A stretch of 64,000 nt of DNA from Flavobacterium tagetis (GCF_016735615.1 NZ_JAERSF010000001.1:1302001-1366000), one strand, 5' to 3'; shown: positions 28,253 through 38,093, numbered from the stretch's first letter. Notes: generated by a model from the letters alone, not told the origin. Translations and numbers: made by a program.

Positions 28253-29290
28253 ATGAAATACACAACATTACCCAACACCGATATAAAAGTTAGTAAAATA
28301 TGCCTTGGAACTATGACTTTTGGGCAGCAGAATACAGAAGCTGAAGGGCACAAGCAAATGGATTATGCTCTTGAAAGAGGCGTTAATTTTTTTGATACAG
28401 CCGAAATGTATTCGGTTCCTGCGAGTGAAGCAACTTATGGTAGCACCGAAAAAATTATTGGAACTTGGTTTAAGAAATCAGGAAATCGTGATAAAGTAAT
28501 TTTGGCTTCAAAAATTGCGGGACCAAATCCGAATTTTGGATACATGCGTGAGAAACTGGATTTTTCTCCAGCAAGTATCAAATTTGCTGTTGAGCAAAGT
28601 TTAAAAAGACTTCAAACCGATTATATCGATTTGTACCAAATGCATTGGCCAGAAAGAAAAACGAATAATTTTGGACAGCGTGCTTTTCACGGACATGATG
28701 ATGTTTGGGAAGATAACTTTAGAGAAATCTTAGAAACTTTCGACGGATTAATCAAAGAAGGTAAAATCAAACACATTGGAGTTTCAAATGAAAACGCTTG
28801 GGGAATGATGCGTCTTTTGGAAGAAAGCAAATACAACAATCTGCCAAGAATCAAAACCGTTCAAAATCCGTATTCTCTATTGAATCGTTTATTTGAAGTG
28901 AATTCTGCAGAAGTTTCAAAATATGAAAATGTTGGTTTATTAGGATATTCTCCTTTGGCATTTGGTGTTTTGACTGGAAAATTTCTGACTGGAGAAAGTC
29001 ACCCGAAAGCGAGAATTAACCTTTTTCCGCAATACAAACGTTACAATAGCGATCAATGTACTGAAGCAACAAAATTATATCAAGAAATCGCTAAAAAACA
29101 CGGTTTAACGTTAACAGAATTGGCAATGGGGTTTGTGTTGCAACAACCGTTCTTGACAAGTGCGATTATTGGTGCTACAACTTTGGAACAATTAAAAGAA
29201 AATATCGATACGATTGATGTTGTTCTTTCTAAGCAGATCTTGGCTGAGATTGATGCGGTTCAGGCTATAATTCCTGATCCTGCGCCTTAA
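28253..29290 (+). CDS. Aldo/keto reductase (Tas-like)
   Basis: 345 residues, NADPH-dependent (beta/alpha)8 oxidoreductase. Catalytic tetrad: Asp and Tyr in FFDTAEMYS, Lys in LASKIAG, His in LYQMHWPE. The internal GYSPLAFGVLTGKF and the C-terminal QPFLTSAIIGATTLEQL are typical of the Tas/YghZ group. Cytoplasmic; substrate unknown. A -7-like TATCTTTG is at 28174-28181. Confidence 0.92.
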   Translation: MKYTTLPNTDIKVSKICLGTMTFGQQNTEAEGHKQMDYALERGVNFFDTAEMYSVPASEATYGSTEKIIGTWFKKSGNRDKVILASKIAGPNPNFGYMREKLDFSPASIKFAVEQSLKRLQTDYIDLYQMHWPERKTNNFGQRAFHGHDDVWEDNFREILETFDGLIKEGKIKHIGVSNENAWGMMRLLEESKYNNLPRIKTVQNPYSLLNRLFEVNSAEVSKYENVGLLGYSPLAFGVLTGKFLTGESHPKARINLFPQYKRYNSDQCTEATKLYQEIAKKHGLTLTELAMGFVLQQPFLTSAIIGATTLEQLKENIDTIDVVLSKQILAEIDAVQAIIPDPAP

Positions 29291-29296
29291 GTTTTT

Positions 29297-29579
29297 TTTG
29301 CCACGAAGACACTAAGACACGAAGGTTTTTTAATCTCGCAAAGACGCGGAGTCGCAAAGTTATTTTTTTTAAGCTCAATATCGTCCAGCTTTAGCTGGAT
29401 TAGAAGATAAATGCAAATCAAAGGGCTTTAGCCAAACTAGTAAAGTTTGGCTAAAGCCCTTTTTCTATTTCGATTTTTTTCCCCTAGCTTAAGCTAGGGG
29501 CTATTGAAAAAACTTTGCGACTCCGCGTCTTTGCGAGATTAAAAACAAAAAAACTTTGTGTCTTAGTGTCTTCGTGGCA
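29297..29579. repeat. Nested inverted-repeat cluster
   Basis: From outside in: outer imperfect arms at about 29297-29325 and 29553-29579 (GCCACGAAGACACTAAGACA type); a perfect 31-bp pair 29331-29361 and 29511-29541; and three hairpins in the centre, 29384-29399 (TCCAGCTTTAGCTGGA), 29420-29462 (perfect 19-bp stem, 5-nt loop) and 29481-29500 (CCCCTAGCTTAAGCTAGGGG). No coding capacity. It also separates convergent genes, so it probably ends both transcripts. Confidence 0.9.
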
Positions 29580-29584
29580 GAAAA

Positions 29585-31549
29585 TTACAAATCAAATTCG
29601 TCATCAACAGCCAAAGAATCAGTTTTAACTGCTGTAGAATCTGGAACTTTAATTTTGATTAAAGAACGAGCATTTCCTGAAATATAAACCGGTAATATGC
29701 CAGTGGTATCTTCAGGAACTAGAAGTCCTCTTCTGAACATCAGATTCTTTAAAAATTTCTGGTTTTTAATTGCATAATCTTTCAAATTACCTTGATCATT
29801 AAACTGATACATGAATTTTCTTGGTTTCGGAATTATCGTTGCCAAATACAAACATTCATCTACATTTAGGTCAGATGGACTTTTCTGGAAGTAAAAATGA
29901 CTTGCTTCTCCGATTCCGTAAATATTTGGTCCCCATTCAATAATGTTGAAATAGACTTCGAGCATTCTTTCTTTGCTTACAATTCGGTTGTTTTCTAAAA
30001 TGTAAACTAATAGGATTTCTTCAAGCTTTCGCGAAAGTGTTTTTTCTCTGGTAAGGAAAACATTTTTAATCAACTGCATGCTGATAGTGCTGGCACCGCG
30101 TGAAAATTTCTTGGTTCTAATGTTTTTAAGAATTGATTGTTTGAACGCTTCGTTTATGAATCCACGATGTGAGAAGAAAGAAGGATCTTCTGTAGTTAAA
30201 ACGCATTTTCTCAAATAAGGAGAAATTTGGTCTAAAGGCGTGTAATTTGGATTTGCGTTTCCGACCAAAACGGGTCTTTGCAACACATTCTGAATAATCG
30301 CACGATAAACAAATTCACCGTTTAATTTATTTAAATCCGCTTCTCCATATTTGGTAATTCGTAAATCTTCTTTGTTCAGTTTGCTGTCAAAAACAAGTGT
30401 ATTTGGTTTGTTTTTGTTGAATTTGAAATCGAGTTTATAATCAAAGTTTCCAGTTGCCTGCATCCCTTGAAAGTGTGTAAACAATCCGTCAGGAAGCGAA
30501 ACGATAAAATCCTGCGCTTTCATTTTCGGAATATCGACTTTCAAAGTATAAACCGTATCTTTTTCGGTGTCGTAAGAAATATAAGGACGAACTTTGATTT
30601 TGTTCAACTGCATTGTTGAAGTGCTATCGATCGAGATGAAACTATCTCCCAATAAAAAGCGGTAATCAAAACGAGCATTTTTTATTACGACATCTTTACT
30701 GGCAATTTTTGGGTGATTGATTTTAAGATTGGCGATAGAAGTATAACCGTCAATATGCAATTCGCTACCGCTTTTGTCAATATTCTGAACATTCAATCGA
30801 ATAGAATCGAAACTTGCTTTTAAGTTGTAACGCTGATCTAAATATGGAACGCGAATAGCTCCAGTATCTAAATTGAAAAAACGAATATCTGCTTTTTTGT
30901 TTCTCGGATCAGCAAATCCTTTAATGTTCCAACGCTGATCAAAATCTTTTGCCTGAACATGAAGATTGGTTTCAAGCTGTTTGTTGCTTAAAACCAATTT
31001 ATCGACATCAATATTAGTTTGTTTTCCATTGTCGTCGATTTTGAATTTGAAGTTTTTCAAATCCATATCAGTTGGAACTAGATTTAGTACTTTAGAAATG
31101 ATTCTGTAAGCAAAGGAAGCATATTTACGTTTTTCGTTTGATTCTGTTTCTTCGCGATCTCTTTTTAGAAAAGCATCAAAATTTCGTTTTTTGCCTTTTT
31201 TTACTAACTGTATATATCCATTGTCTACTTTTAAAGTTCCAACTTGAACATCTCCAATAAGTAAATTGCTTAAACTGATGCTGGTTTCCACATTTTTTAT
31301 TTTGACAAGTGTATCAGCATTGATTGGAGCTAAAACAACATCTGTCAATTTTATAGTTGATAAACCGTCAAATGAAGCCGATTCTACAGAAAATTTACTG
31401 TTATATTGAACAGCCATTTTATGGGTAACTTTTGCGATGGCTTGGTTTAAAAGTGAATTACGGAAATAGTACAATCCGATGCAAAGCACTAAAATTACTA
31501 TTCCTAGTATTTTTAATGCCTTGTATATTTTTTGTTTTGGAAAATTCAT
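29585..31549 (-). CDS. Peptidoglycan glycosyltransferase (GT51) with large N-terminal region
   Basis: 654 residues: one N-terminal membrane helix (about 10-30), about 370 residues of AsmA-like repeating beta strands, then a GT51 transglycosylase domain (about 410-610). GT51 motifs: TTEDPSFFSHRGF (first catalytic Glu), RGASTISMQLIKNVFLT, KLEEILLVYILE (second Glu) and EVYFNIIEWGPNIYGIGEAS. No transpeptidase domain, so a monofunctional polymerase of lipid II rather than a class A PBP. Ends with a short acidic tail. Confidence 0.88.
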   Translation of the reverse strand: MNFPKQKIYKALKILGIVILVLCIGLYYFRNSLLNQAIAKVTHKMAVQYNSKFSVESASFDGLSTIKLTDVVLAPINADTLVKIKNVETSISLSNLLIGDVQVGTLKVDNGYIQLVKKGKKRNFDAFLKRDREETESNEKRKYASFAYRIISKVLNLVPTDMDLKNFKFKIDDNGKQTNIDVDKLVLSNKQLETNLHVQAKDFDQRWNIKGFADPRNKKADIRFFNLDTGAIRVPYLDQRYNLKASFDSIRLNVQNIDKSGSELHIDGYTSIANLKINHPKIASKDVVIKNARFDYRFLLGDSFISIDSTSTMQLNKIKVRPYISYDTEKDTVYTLKVDIPKMKAQDFIVSLPDGLFTHFQGMQATGNFDYKLDFKFNKNKPNTLVFDSKLNKEDLRITKYGEADLNKLNGEFVYRAIIQNVLQRPVLVGNANPNYTPLDQISPYLRKCVLTTEDPSFFSHRGFINEAFKQSILKNIRTKKFSRGASTISMQLIKNVFLTREKTLSRKLEEILLVYILENNRIVSKERMLEVYFNIIEWGPNIYGIGEASHFYFQKSPSDLNVDECLYLATIIPKPRKFMYQFNDQGNLKDYAIKNQKFLKNLMFRRGLLVPEDTTGILPVYISGNARSLIKIKVPDSTAVKTDSLAVDDEFDL

Positions 31550-31569
31550 AGGAGGAGTGGTATTTGAAA

Positions 31570-32931
31570 TCAGCCAAAAAGTATGGTTGCAACATCTTCA
31601 ATTTTTGCAACAAGCTCAATCTTAATTCCTGTGTTTTTTAAAGCAATTTTGTTGTATTTGGAAACAAAGATAGTATCGAAACCTAATTTTTCAGCTTCTT
31701 GAATACGCTGATCTACACGATTTACAGGGCGAATTTCGCCAGAAAGTCCGACTTCGCCGGCAAAACAGAAACCTTTTCCAACAGGAATATCTTCATTAGA
31801 AGATAAAATTGCGGCAACAACGGCCAAGTCAATGGCAGGATCATCAACAGAAATTCCACCAGTAACATTTAGGAAAACGTCTTTTGCGCCTAAGCGGAAT
31901 CCAGCTCTTTTTTCTAAAACAGCCAAAATCATGTTTAGTCGTTTTGCATTATAACCTGTTGTGCTTCGTTGCGGTGTTCCGTAAACTGCGGTGCTAACCA
32001 AAGATTGAATTTCAATCATCAGCGGACGCATGCCTTCTAAAGTTGTGGCAATTGCTGTTCCAGATAATTCTTCATCTTTATGTGAAATCAGAATTTCAGA
32101 AGGATTGCTGACTTCTCGTAATCCACTACCCAACATTTCATAAATTCCAAGTTCAGATGTAGAACCAAAACGATTTTTAAGCGAACGTAAAATTCGGTAA
32201 ATATGGTTTCTGTCGCCTTCAAACTGTAGAACTGTATCAACCATATGTTCCAAGATTTTTGGTCCTGCGATATTTCCGTCTTTGGTAATATGCCCAATTA
32301 AGATTACTGGAATATTGCTTTCTTTGGCAAATTTGATCAGTTCGGCAGTGGTTTCACGAATTTGGGAAATACTACCTGCGGTTGATTCGATATAATCTGT
32401 ATGTAAAGTCTGAATGGAGTCTATAATGACAACTTCAGGCTGAATGGTTTCAATCTGTTTGAAAATGTTCTGCGTTTTAGTTTCAGTTAGAATATAGCAG
32501 TTATCGCTATTTGGCGTAATTCTTTCCGCACGCATTTTGATCTGTTTCTGACTTTCTTCTCCAGAAACATACAATGTTTTATAAGGTAATTTTAATGATA
32601 CTTGAAGTAAAAGTGTACTTTTTCCGATACCGGGTTCACCGCCTAAAAGCGTTAAAGATCCAGGAACAAGTCCGCCACCTAAAACACGATTCAATTCGCC
32701 GTCAGTTGTGTCCATTCGAACTTCCTGAGTAGAATCGATCTCATTAATTTTTAAAGGCTTTGGTGCTTTGCTTGTTGGAGTAGGTTCGCTTTTCCAAGCC
32801 ACTTTATCCTGTTTCTGAATAATTTCTTCGGCAATCGTATTCCATTCTTTGCATGCGTTGCATTGCCCTTGCCATTTGGCATATTGGGTTCCGCAGTTTT
32901 GGCAGAAAAAGGAAGTTTTAACTTTTGACAT
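31570..32931 (-). CDS. radA: DNA repair protein RadA
   Basis: RecA-like ATPase that promotes branch migration in recombinational repair. 453 residues: a C4 zinc finger at the start (CQNCG...CNACKEW), Walker A GGEPGIGKST, Walker B VVIIDSIQ, the RadA-specific KNRFG motif, and a C-terminal Lon-like domain (GGISVDDPAIDLAV). Its start overlaps the stop of the upstream esterase gene by one nucleotide, so both are one transcript. Confidence 0.96.
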   Translation of the reverse strand: MSKVKTSFFCQNCGTQYAKWQGQCNACKEWNTIAEEIIQKQDKVAWKSEPTPTSKAPKPLKINEIDSTQEVRMDTTDGELNRVLGGGLVPGSLTLLGGEPGIGKSTLLLQVSLKLPYKTLYVSGEESQKQIKMRAERITPNSDNCYILTETKTQNIFKQIETIQPEVVIIDSIQTLHTDYIESTAGSISQIRETTAELIKFAKESNIPVILIGHITKDGNIAGPKILEHMVDTVLQFEGDRNHIYRILRSLKNRFGSTSELGIYEMLGSGLREVSNPSEILISHKDEELSGTAIATTLEGMRPLMIEIQSLVSTAVYGTPQRSTTGYNAKRLNMILAVLEKRAGFRLGAKDVFLNVTGGISVDDPAIDLAVVAAILSSNEDIPVGKGFCFAGEVGLSGEIRPVNRVDQRIQEAEKLGFDTIFVSKYNKIALKNTGIKIELVAKIEDVATILFG

Positions 32932-34085
32932 TATTTACTTTTTTTAGCAAGTGTATTCATTTCGTCAATTTTCTCATACATCATGTCTTTGTTCAAATCG
33001 CCAATTGGCTCCATTTGCGAAGCGTTTTGGTATTTTTTCGAAGCGTGTTTAGGATCACCTTGTTTTTCATACATTAATCCTAATTCATATTCTCCCAACA
33101 TGGCTTTTGGGTAATTTACATTTCCTATTTCAGCCATTTTTCCTAGTTCGCTATAGGCATTTCTTTTTAAAATAAGATTTTCTACTACTTTAAAATCGCT
33201 CATTCGAACAGGAATTTGAACTCCTAAAGCTTCAGACATTGTAGCATATTTTTTTTCTAAATATTCTGCATAACCTTCTTGAAGAACCGCAATTTTGTCG
33301 TTGTATTCGGCAGAATTTATAGGTCTGTACACTTCAAAAATCTGGTACAATGCACTTGGTATAGAATGTAATACTTCTGTATAATGTGTTGCGCCTTTAA
33401 ATACATCATATTTATAATTCACTAACGGATTATTAGCGATTTTAATATTGCTGTTTAATTTATCTATCGGTTCTTTAATTTTTTTAATATCACCTTCTCC
33501 AGCAGAAAGGTAATAGAAAATAGGGCTTTTTATTTTAGCAAATTTCTCCGCAATACGCACTTCCATTTTTGGAGCAAGCTCTGGACTTAAACAGATATAT
33601 GCATTAAAAAGCGGAAATTCTTTATATAAATAAAAATTAGCAAAACTCGCTGTTAAATCATGACCAGCAATAAGTCTGAAAGGCGAGGTGCGGTATTTTT
33701 TTTCAATATATGGAACTAATTCAGCTCCGATAAATTCGAAGAACTTTGCTCCTTTTTCAAAAGGAAGTCCTTCGTTTTGGTCAATTGTTGTGTCGTCAAA
33801 ACGTTCTCCATCTTTATTTTGATGAATTCCGATGATGATCATTTCTGGAATATCATCCCAATAAGTTCCATAACTTACGGCTCCGGAAAACGGATCAAAT
33901 AAGTAATCTCCATCTAATAAATAAAGAACGGGATATTTTTTGTCTTTGTTTGCTTCATAAGAAGCAGGAAGTCCGATCGTAATTCTGCGCTCTTCTCCCA
34001 GTTTTTCTGATTTAATGTTATCGAACGTTTTTTGGGCAAACGACGAGATTGAAATCAAAAGTGTTAGTAGGTAAACTTTTTTCAT
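32931..34085 (-). CDS. Exported esterase-like alpha/beta-hydrolase with Asp at the nucleophile position
   Basis: 384 residues from the ATG at 34083-34085 (four codons after a longer in-frame start). Signal peptide MKKVYLLTLLISISSFAQ. The fold is that of the esterase D family (RITIGLPASY, YPVLYLLDGDYLFDP). The nucleophile elbow, normally G-x-S-x-G, reads LIAGHDLTAS, with Asp143 where Ser is expected. The C-terminal about 100 residues look like TPR helices (YPKAMLGEYELGLMYEKQGD). The protein may be a non-ester hydrolase or a binding protein. It precedes radA with a one-base stop/start overlap. Confidence 0.8.
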   Translation of the reverse strand: MKKVYLLTLLISISSFAQKTFDNIKSEKLGEERRITIGLPASYEANKDKKYPVLYLLDGDYLFDPFSGAVSYGTYWDDIPEMIIIGIHQNKDGERFDDTTIDQNEGLPFEKGAKFFEFIGAELVPYIEKKYRTSPFRLIAGHDLTASFANFYLYKEFPLFNAYICLSPELAPKMEVRIAEKFAKIKSPIFYYLSAGEGDIKKIKEPIDKLNSNIKIANNPLVNYKYDVFKGATHYTEVLHSIPSALYQIFEVYRPINSAEYNDKIAVLQEGYAEYLEKKYATMSEALGVQIPVRMSDFKVVENLILKRNAYSELGKMAEIGNVNYPKAMLGEYELGLMYEKQGDPKHASKKYQNASQMEPIGDLNKDMMYEKIDEMNTLAKKSK

Positions 34086-34288
34086 GATTTGTGGCATTTC
34101 AGTAAATTAAAAAAGTATTGAAAATAGTGTAGCAATATACTATTTTATTTGCTTCTTTGTTAATTGAGGTAAAAATTGAAGCACAGTGTTTTAGCGTCAG
34201 AACCGTTTTGGATTGAGGCAATAGAAAGCTCTTTTGTTCAAAAATGGCTTTTGACAAAGTAGGGGAATTCGGTAAGAAAAAGAAAATC

Positions 34289-34639
34289 TTAGGTTAAAGA
34301 ATTGTCGTTTTCATTAGGGAAAATAATCCAAGGTTTGAAGGTTTTTGCTTCTTCAAAATCTAGGGTTGCATAAGAAATGATAATGATAATGTCATCTTTT
34401 TGAACTTTTCTTGCCGCAGGACCGTTTAAAGTGATTTCACCTGAATTTTTTTCACCTTTAATAGCGTAAGTTTCAAAACGTTCGCCATTATTGATGTTAA
34501 CAATAGATACCTTTTCGCCTTCAATAATGTTTGAAGCTTCTAGTAGCGTTTCATCAATAGTAATGCTGCCAATATAATTTAAATCGGCTCCAGTTACCTT
34601 AACTCGATGAATTTTTGATTTTATAACTTGAATTTGCAT
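34289..34639 (-). CDS. panD: Aspartate 1-decarboxylase
   Basis: Makes beta-alanine from aspartate for pantothenate synthesis. 116 residues. The self-cleavage site that creates the pyruvoyl group is intact: Gly24-Ser25 in NYIGSITID. Catalytic-pocket residues follow in the usual ERFETYAIKGEKNSGEI and NGPAARK. Lies 14 nt downstream of panC in the same orientation. Confidence 0.96.
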   Translation of the reverse strand: MQIQVIKSKIHRVKVTGADLNYIGSITIDETLLEASNIIEGEKVSIVNINNGERFETYAIKGEKNSGEITLNGPAARKVQKDDIIIIISYATLDFEEAKTFKPWIIFPNENDNSLT

Positions 34640-34653
34640 GATGCAAAGTTAGA

Positions 34654-35502
34654 TTAATTTAATGAAATGGTGTCTATCAGTCTTATAGAATTAACAAATA
34701 CTGCTATAAATGCGCGGTATTTTTTGTCATTCTCTTTCTGATCGATAGACAAAAGTGTAGATTCGTCAGCAATAACAAAATACTCTAGTTCAAATTCTTT
34801 ATTGTCTTTGAAAGAATTTTCTACAAATTCGATTGTTTCTTGCGGAGTATGATTTTGGAAAATCTCTTTTGCTTCAGTCAAAACTTTGTAGATAATAGAT
34901 GCGTCTTTTCTTTCTTGAGAAGTTAAACGTTCGTTTCTAGAACTCATTGCAAGTTCATTGTCTTCTCTAAAAATAGGACAGCCAACAATATTTACTGGTA
35001 ATCCGGTTTTTTCGACTAACTTTTTAACAATTTGAAGTTGCTGAAAATCTTTTTCTCCAAAATAAGCATTTGTTGGAGTTACGATTTCGAAAAGACGTTT
35101 TACGATTGTTCCAACACCATTAAAATGACCAGGGCGGAATTTTCCTTCCATCTGATTTTCTAATCCGTCAAAATCAAAAGTCTGCGAAACGGTATTTCCT
35201 TCATAAATATCCTCAACAGATGGTGCGTATAAAATAATTTTATCACTTAATGTACGCATTTTCTTAATATCTTCTTCAAGTGTTCTAGGATATTTTGCTA
35301 AATCGTCTGCGTTGTTAAATTGCGTTGGATTGACAAAAATACTTACAACAGTATCGTTGTTTTCTTTTAGCGAACGTTGCATTAAAGCCAGATGTCCTTG
35401 GTGTAAAGCGCCCATTGTTGGTACAAATCCGATTGTAGAATTTGTGGTTTTGATAGTTTTAAGATAGGCTATCAAAGCTGCTTTACTGTAGAAAATATGC
35501 AT
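34654..35502 (-). CDS. panC: Pantothenate synthetase
   Basis: Joins pantoate and beta-alanine with ATP. 282 residues: the HIGH-like motif TMGALHQGHLALM, VSIFVNPTQFN, YFGEKDFQQL and the KMSKS-like MSSRNERL are all present. First gene of a panCD operon; a minus-strand -7-like element TATGTTTG is at 35525-35532. Confidence 0.96.
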   Translation of the reverse strand: MHIFYSKAALIAYLKTIKTTNSTIGFVPTMGALHQGHLALMQRSLKENNDTVVSIFVNPTQFNNADDLAKYPRTLEEDIKKMRTLSDKIILYAPSVEDIYEGNTVSQTFDFDGLENQMEGKFRPGHFNGVGTIVKRLFEIVTPTNAYFGEKDFQQLQIVKKLVEKTGLPVNIVGCPIFREDNELAMSSRNERLTSQERKDASIIYKVLTEAKEIFQNHTPQETIEFVENSFKDNKEFELEYFVIADESTLLSIDQKENDKKYRAFIAVFVNSIRLIDTISLN

Positions 35503-35609
35503 TGAGGTATTATTAAAATTTATGCAAACATAATATATTAGTTATAAACTGCATAAAATTTTGTAATTTTGCGACGTTTTTTATTACCAAAATTAAGTAA
35601 AATACTATT

Positions 35610-36416
35610 ATGAAAGATAAGAGGATATTATATGTATCATCTGAAGTCGTGCCTTATTTAGCTGAAAATGAGGTTTCTTTAATGTCTTATGACGTTCCGA
35701 AAATGATTAATGACCAAGGTGGCCAGATAAGAATTTTCATGCCAAGATATGGGAATATAAATGAGAGAAGACATCAATTACATGAAGTGATAAGACTTTC
35801 AGGGATGAATTTGGTAGTGAATGACTTAGATATGCCATTGATTATTAAAGTAGCATCTATTCCGAAAGAGAGAATCCAGGTTTATTTTATTGATAATGAT
35901 GAATACTTCAAACGTAAAGCAACTTTTACAGATGAAGAAGGCGCTTTATATCCTGATAATGACGAAAGAGCCATTTTCTTTGCTAAAGGAGTTGTAGAGA
36001 CTGTAAAAAAATTAAACTGGGTTCCAGATATTATACATGTTCACGGCTGGCTTGCGGCAATGCTTCCTATTTATATGAAACATTACTATAAGCATGAAGC
36101 TTTATTTTCTGAAACTAAAATCATTACTTCTGTTTATGGACAGTCATTTGATGAAAACTTAGATTTAGAAATGATTAATAAAGTTAAATTTGACGGAGTT
36201 CCCCATGAGTCTGTGTCAGATTTAGAAGTGCCAAATTATGAGAATGTTTTAAAAGCTAGCATTTTACATTCTGATGGTGTAATCATTGCGTCAGAAAATG
36301 TTTCTCCAAGTTTAACAAAATTTATAGAATCTTCAGGAAAACCTTTTTTACCTTTCGCCACGAAAGATGCGTTTGCTGATGCTTATACAAATTTCTATAG
36401 AACATTTGGACTTTAA
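35610..36416 (+). CDS. Short glycogen-synthase-like protein (N-terminal GT5 domain only)
   Basis: 268 residues that match only the N-terminal Rossmann half of GT5 glycogen/starch synthases (ILYVSSEVVPYLAENEVS, IRIFMPRYGNINERRHQ, DIIHVHGWLAAMLPIYMKHY). The KTGGL ADP-glucose motif is absent (the place reads ENEVSLMSYDVPK) and there is no C-terminal GT-B half. It ends cleanly with a stop and the downstream reading is another gene, so it is not a recent frameshift. Similar short forms occur in other Bacteroidota beside panC and DUF4270 genes, from memory. A glycogen-synthase activity is unlikely. -7-like TAATTTTG at 35564-35571. Confidence 0.8.
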   Translation: MKDKRILYVSSEVVPYLAENEVSLMSYDVPKMINDQGGQIRIFMPRYGNINERRHQLHEVIRLSGMNLVVNDLDMPLIIKVASIPKERIQVYFIDNDEYFKRKATFTDEEGALYPDNDERAIFFAKGVVETVKKLNWVPDIIHVHGWLAAMLPIYMKHYYKHEALFSETKIITSVYGQSFDENLDLEMINKVKFDGVPHESVSDLEVPNYENVLKASILHSDGVIIASENVSPSLTKFIESSGKPFLPFATKDAFADAYTNFYRTFGL

Positions 36417-36437
36417 ATTTTAATTTTATTATTAGAC

Positions 36438-38084
36438 ATGTATAAAACTTCTTTTTTTAAGAAATCTCTTTTAGCTGTTATTGCTGTTTTTTTATATTCT
36501 TGTGACAAAGATTTTAATGCGATTGGTGAAGGTTTGGTTGGTGATGATCACTTTGGACTTGAATCTGAAAAATATGATGTTTTAGCTTTTAATCAAGAAG
36601 TTACTCCAATTCAGTCAAATAATATGTCGCCAAATGCTCTTGGTATTTTTGATAATCCGCTTTTTGGTACTACAACTGCAAACTTTACTACTCAGTTAGG
36701 GCTTGCTTCCTATTCTCTAACAATTGGAGAGTCTCCGGTTATTGATAGTGTTAAAATACAGATTCCTTATTATAGTCATGTTATTTCTACTGATGATAAA
36801 GGGAATAGTAAATATGAATTGGATTCTATTTACGGAGATAAAAACGGAAAAATTAAACTAAGTGTTTATGAATCTGGGATCCAGATGAGAAATAGTTATT
36901 TTAATGGAGGTAGTCAATTGCCACAGTTTTATTATACAGATCAAAACACCGATTTTTTTAATGAAAAAAAAGGCACAAGATTAAATAATAGTGCTAATAG
37001 GCTTGAAAATGAAGAGTTCTTTTTCAGTGCGGCAGAGTATAAAGATAGCATTACAACAGATGGCAAAAAAACGCTTACTAGGGTAAAACCGGAAATGCGT
37101 TTGCATTTAGACACGAAGTTTTTTCAAGATAAAATATTAAATGCAGCTGCCTCGAAACTTGGGGCCGAGGATGTTTTTCAGGAATATTTTAGAGGTTTGT
37201 ATTTTAATGTTGAAAAATCTGGATCTAATCCGAGTAATATGGCATTAATGAATTTTAGTGATGGTAAAATTACAATTTATTACAAAGCTAAAACAGAATC
37301 TACGGAAGATGGTGATGCTATGGAAAGTAAAACAATTGTTTTGAACTTGAAGGGTGCTAGTGCGGCTACATCAAATACAGCTAATTTTCTTCAAGATACC
37401 CGAAACGCAGATTACACGAGCGCTATAACAACAAATGTGAATAAAACAGAAGGAGATGAAAGGCTTTACTTAAAAGGAGGTCAAGGATCTTTGGCAATTT
37501 TAAGACTGTTTAATCAGACAGATGTAATGGGGTATGATGAAAAAGGTAATGTTGTAAGTAAAGCAAATAATGTTCCTGATGAATTAGATGAAATTAGGTA
37601 TAATGTAACTCACAAGAACTGGAAAGTTAACGAAGCTAATTTAGTTTTCTATATTGATGCTGATAAAATGGCTGGTACCGAAGAGCCAAATAGAGTGTAT
37701 TTGTACGATTTGACAAATAATGCTGTTCTAGCAGATTATTCTGCAGATGCTGCATCGGCTTTTGGAGGAGTGATTACCGTAGGTTCTGACAAAAGAGGAA
37801 AAAGTTATAAAATGAGAATCACAAGCCATATTCGTAACTTGATAAAAGACGCAACAGCTAAAAATGTTGATTTAGGACTGGTAGTTTCCCAAAGTGTAAC
37901 TACAATTACACTTAATGCGCTGAAGAATAAGGTTCAAATCCAAGATGATCCAGTTAAATATTTTTCTGCTGCGCCGAGAACATCGGTTATGAATCCTTTA
38001 GGTACAATCTTGTTTGGAGGAAAAGCTTCTGTTCCAGATAATAAAAGATTAAAACTTGAAGTTTACTACACGAAACCAAATTAA
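36438..38084 (+). CDS. DUF4270 lipoprotein
   Basis: 548 residues. Lipoprotein signal with the acylated Cys about residue 22 (VIAVFLYSCDKDF). DUF4270 hallmarks: FNAIGEGLVGDDHF, then a long beta-rich region with NALGIFDNPLFGTTTA, and a C-terminal LEVYYTKPN. Family of Bacteroidota surface or periplasmic lipoproteins of unknown function. Lies 21 nt after the GT5-like gene and 9 nt before glmS, so these three form a likely operon. Confidence 0.9.
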   Translation: MYKTSFFKKSLLAVIAVFLYSCDKDFNAIGEGLVGDDHFGLESEKYDVLAFNQEVTPIQSNNMSPNALGIFDNPLFGTTTANFTTQLGLASYSLTIGESPVIDSVKIQIPYYSHVISTDDKGNSKYELDSIYGDKNGKIKLSVYESGIQMRNSYFNGGSQLPQFYYTDQNTDFFNEKKGTRLNNSANRLENEEFFFSAAEYKDSITTDGKKTLTRVKPEMRLHLDTKFFQDKILNAAASKLGAEDVFQEYFRGLYFNVEKSGSNPSNMALMNFSDGKITIYYKAKTESTEDGDAMESKTIVLNLKGASAATSNTANFLQDTRNADYTSAITTNVNKTEGDERLYLKGGQGSLAILRLFNQTDVMGYDEKGNVVSKANNVPDELDEIRYNVTHKNWKVNEANLVFYIDADKMAGTEEPNRVYLYDLTNNAVLADYSADAASAFGGVITVGSDKRGKSYKMRITSHIRNLIKDATAKNVDLGLVVSQSVTTITLNALKNKVQIQDDPVKYFSAAPRTSVMNPLGTILFGGKASVPDNKRLKLEVYYTKPN

Positions 38085-38093
38085 TAAATATAT

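Noticed and set aside
35610..36416. Functional glycogen synthase GlgA
   Set aside because: Missing the C-terminal GT-B domain and the KTGGL motif, with no glgC next to it.
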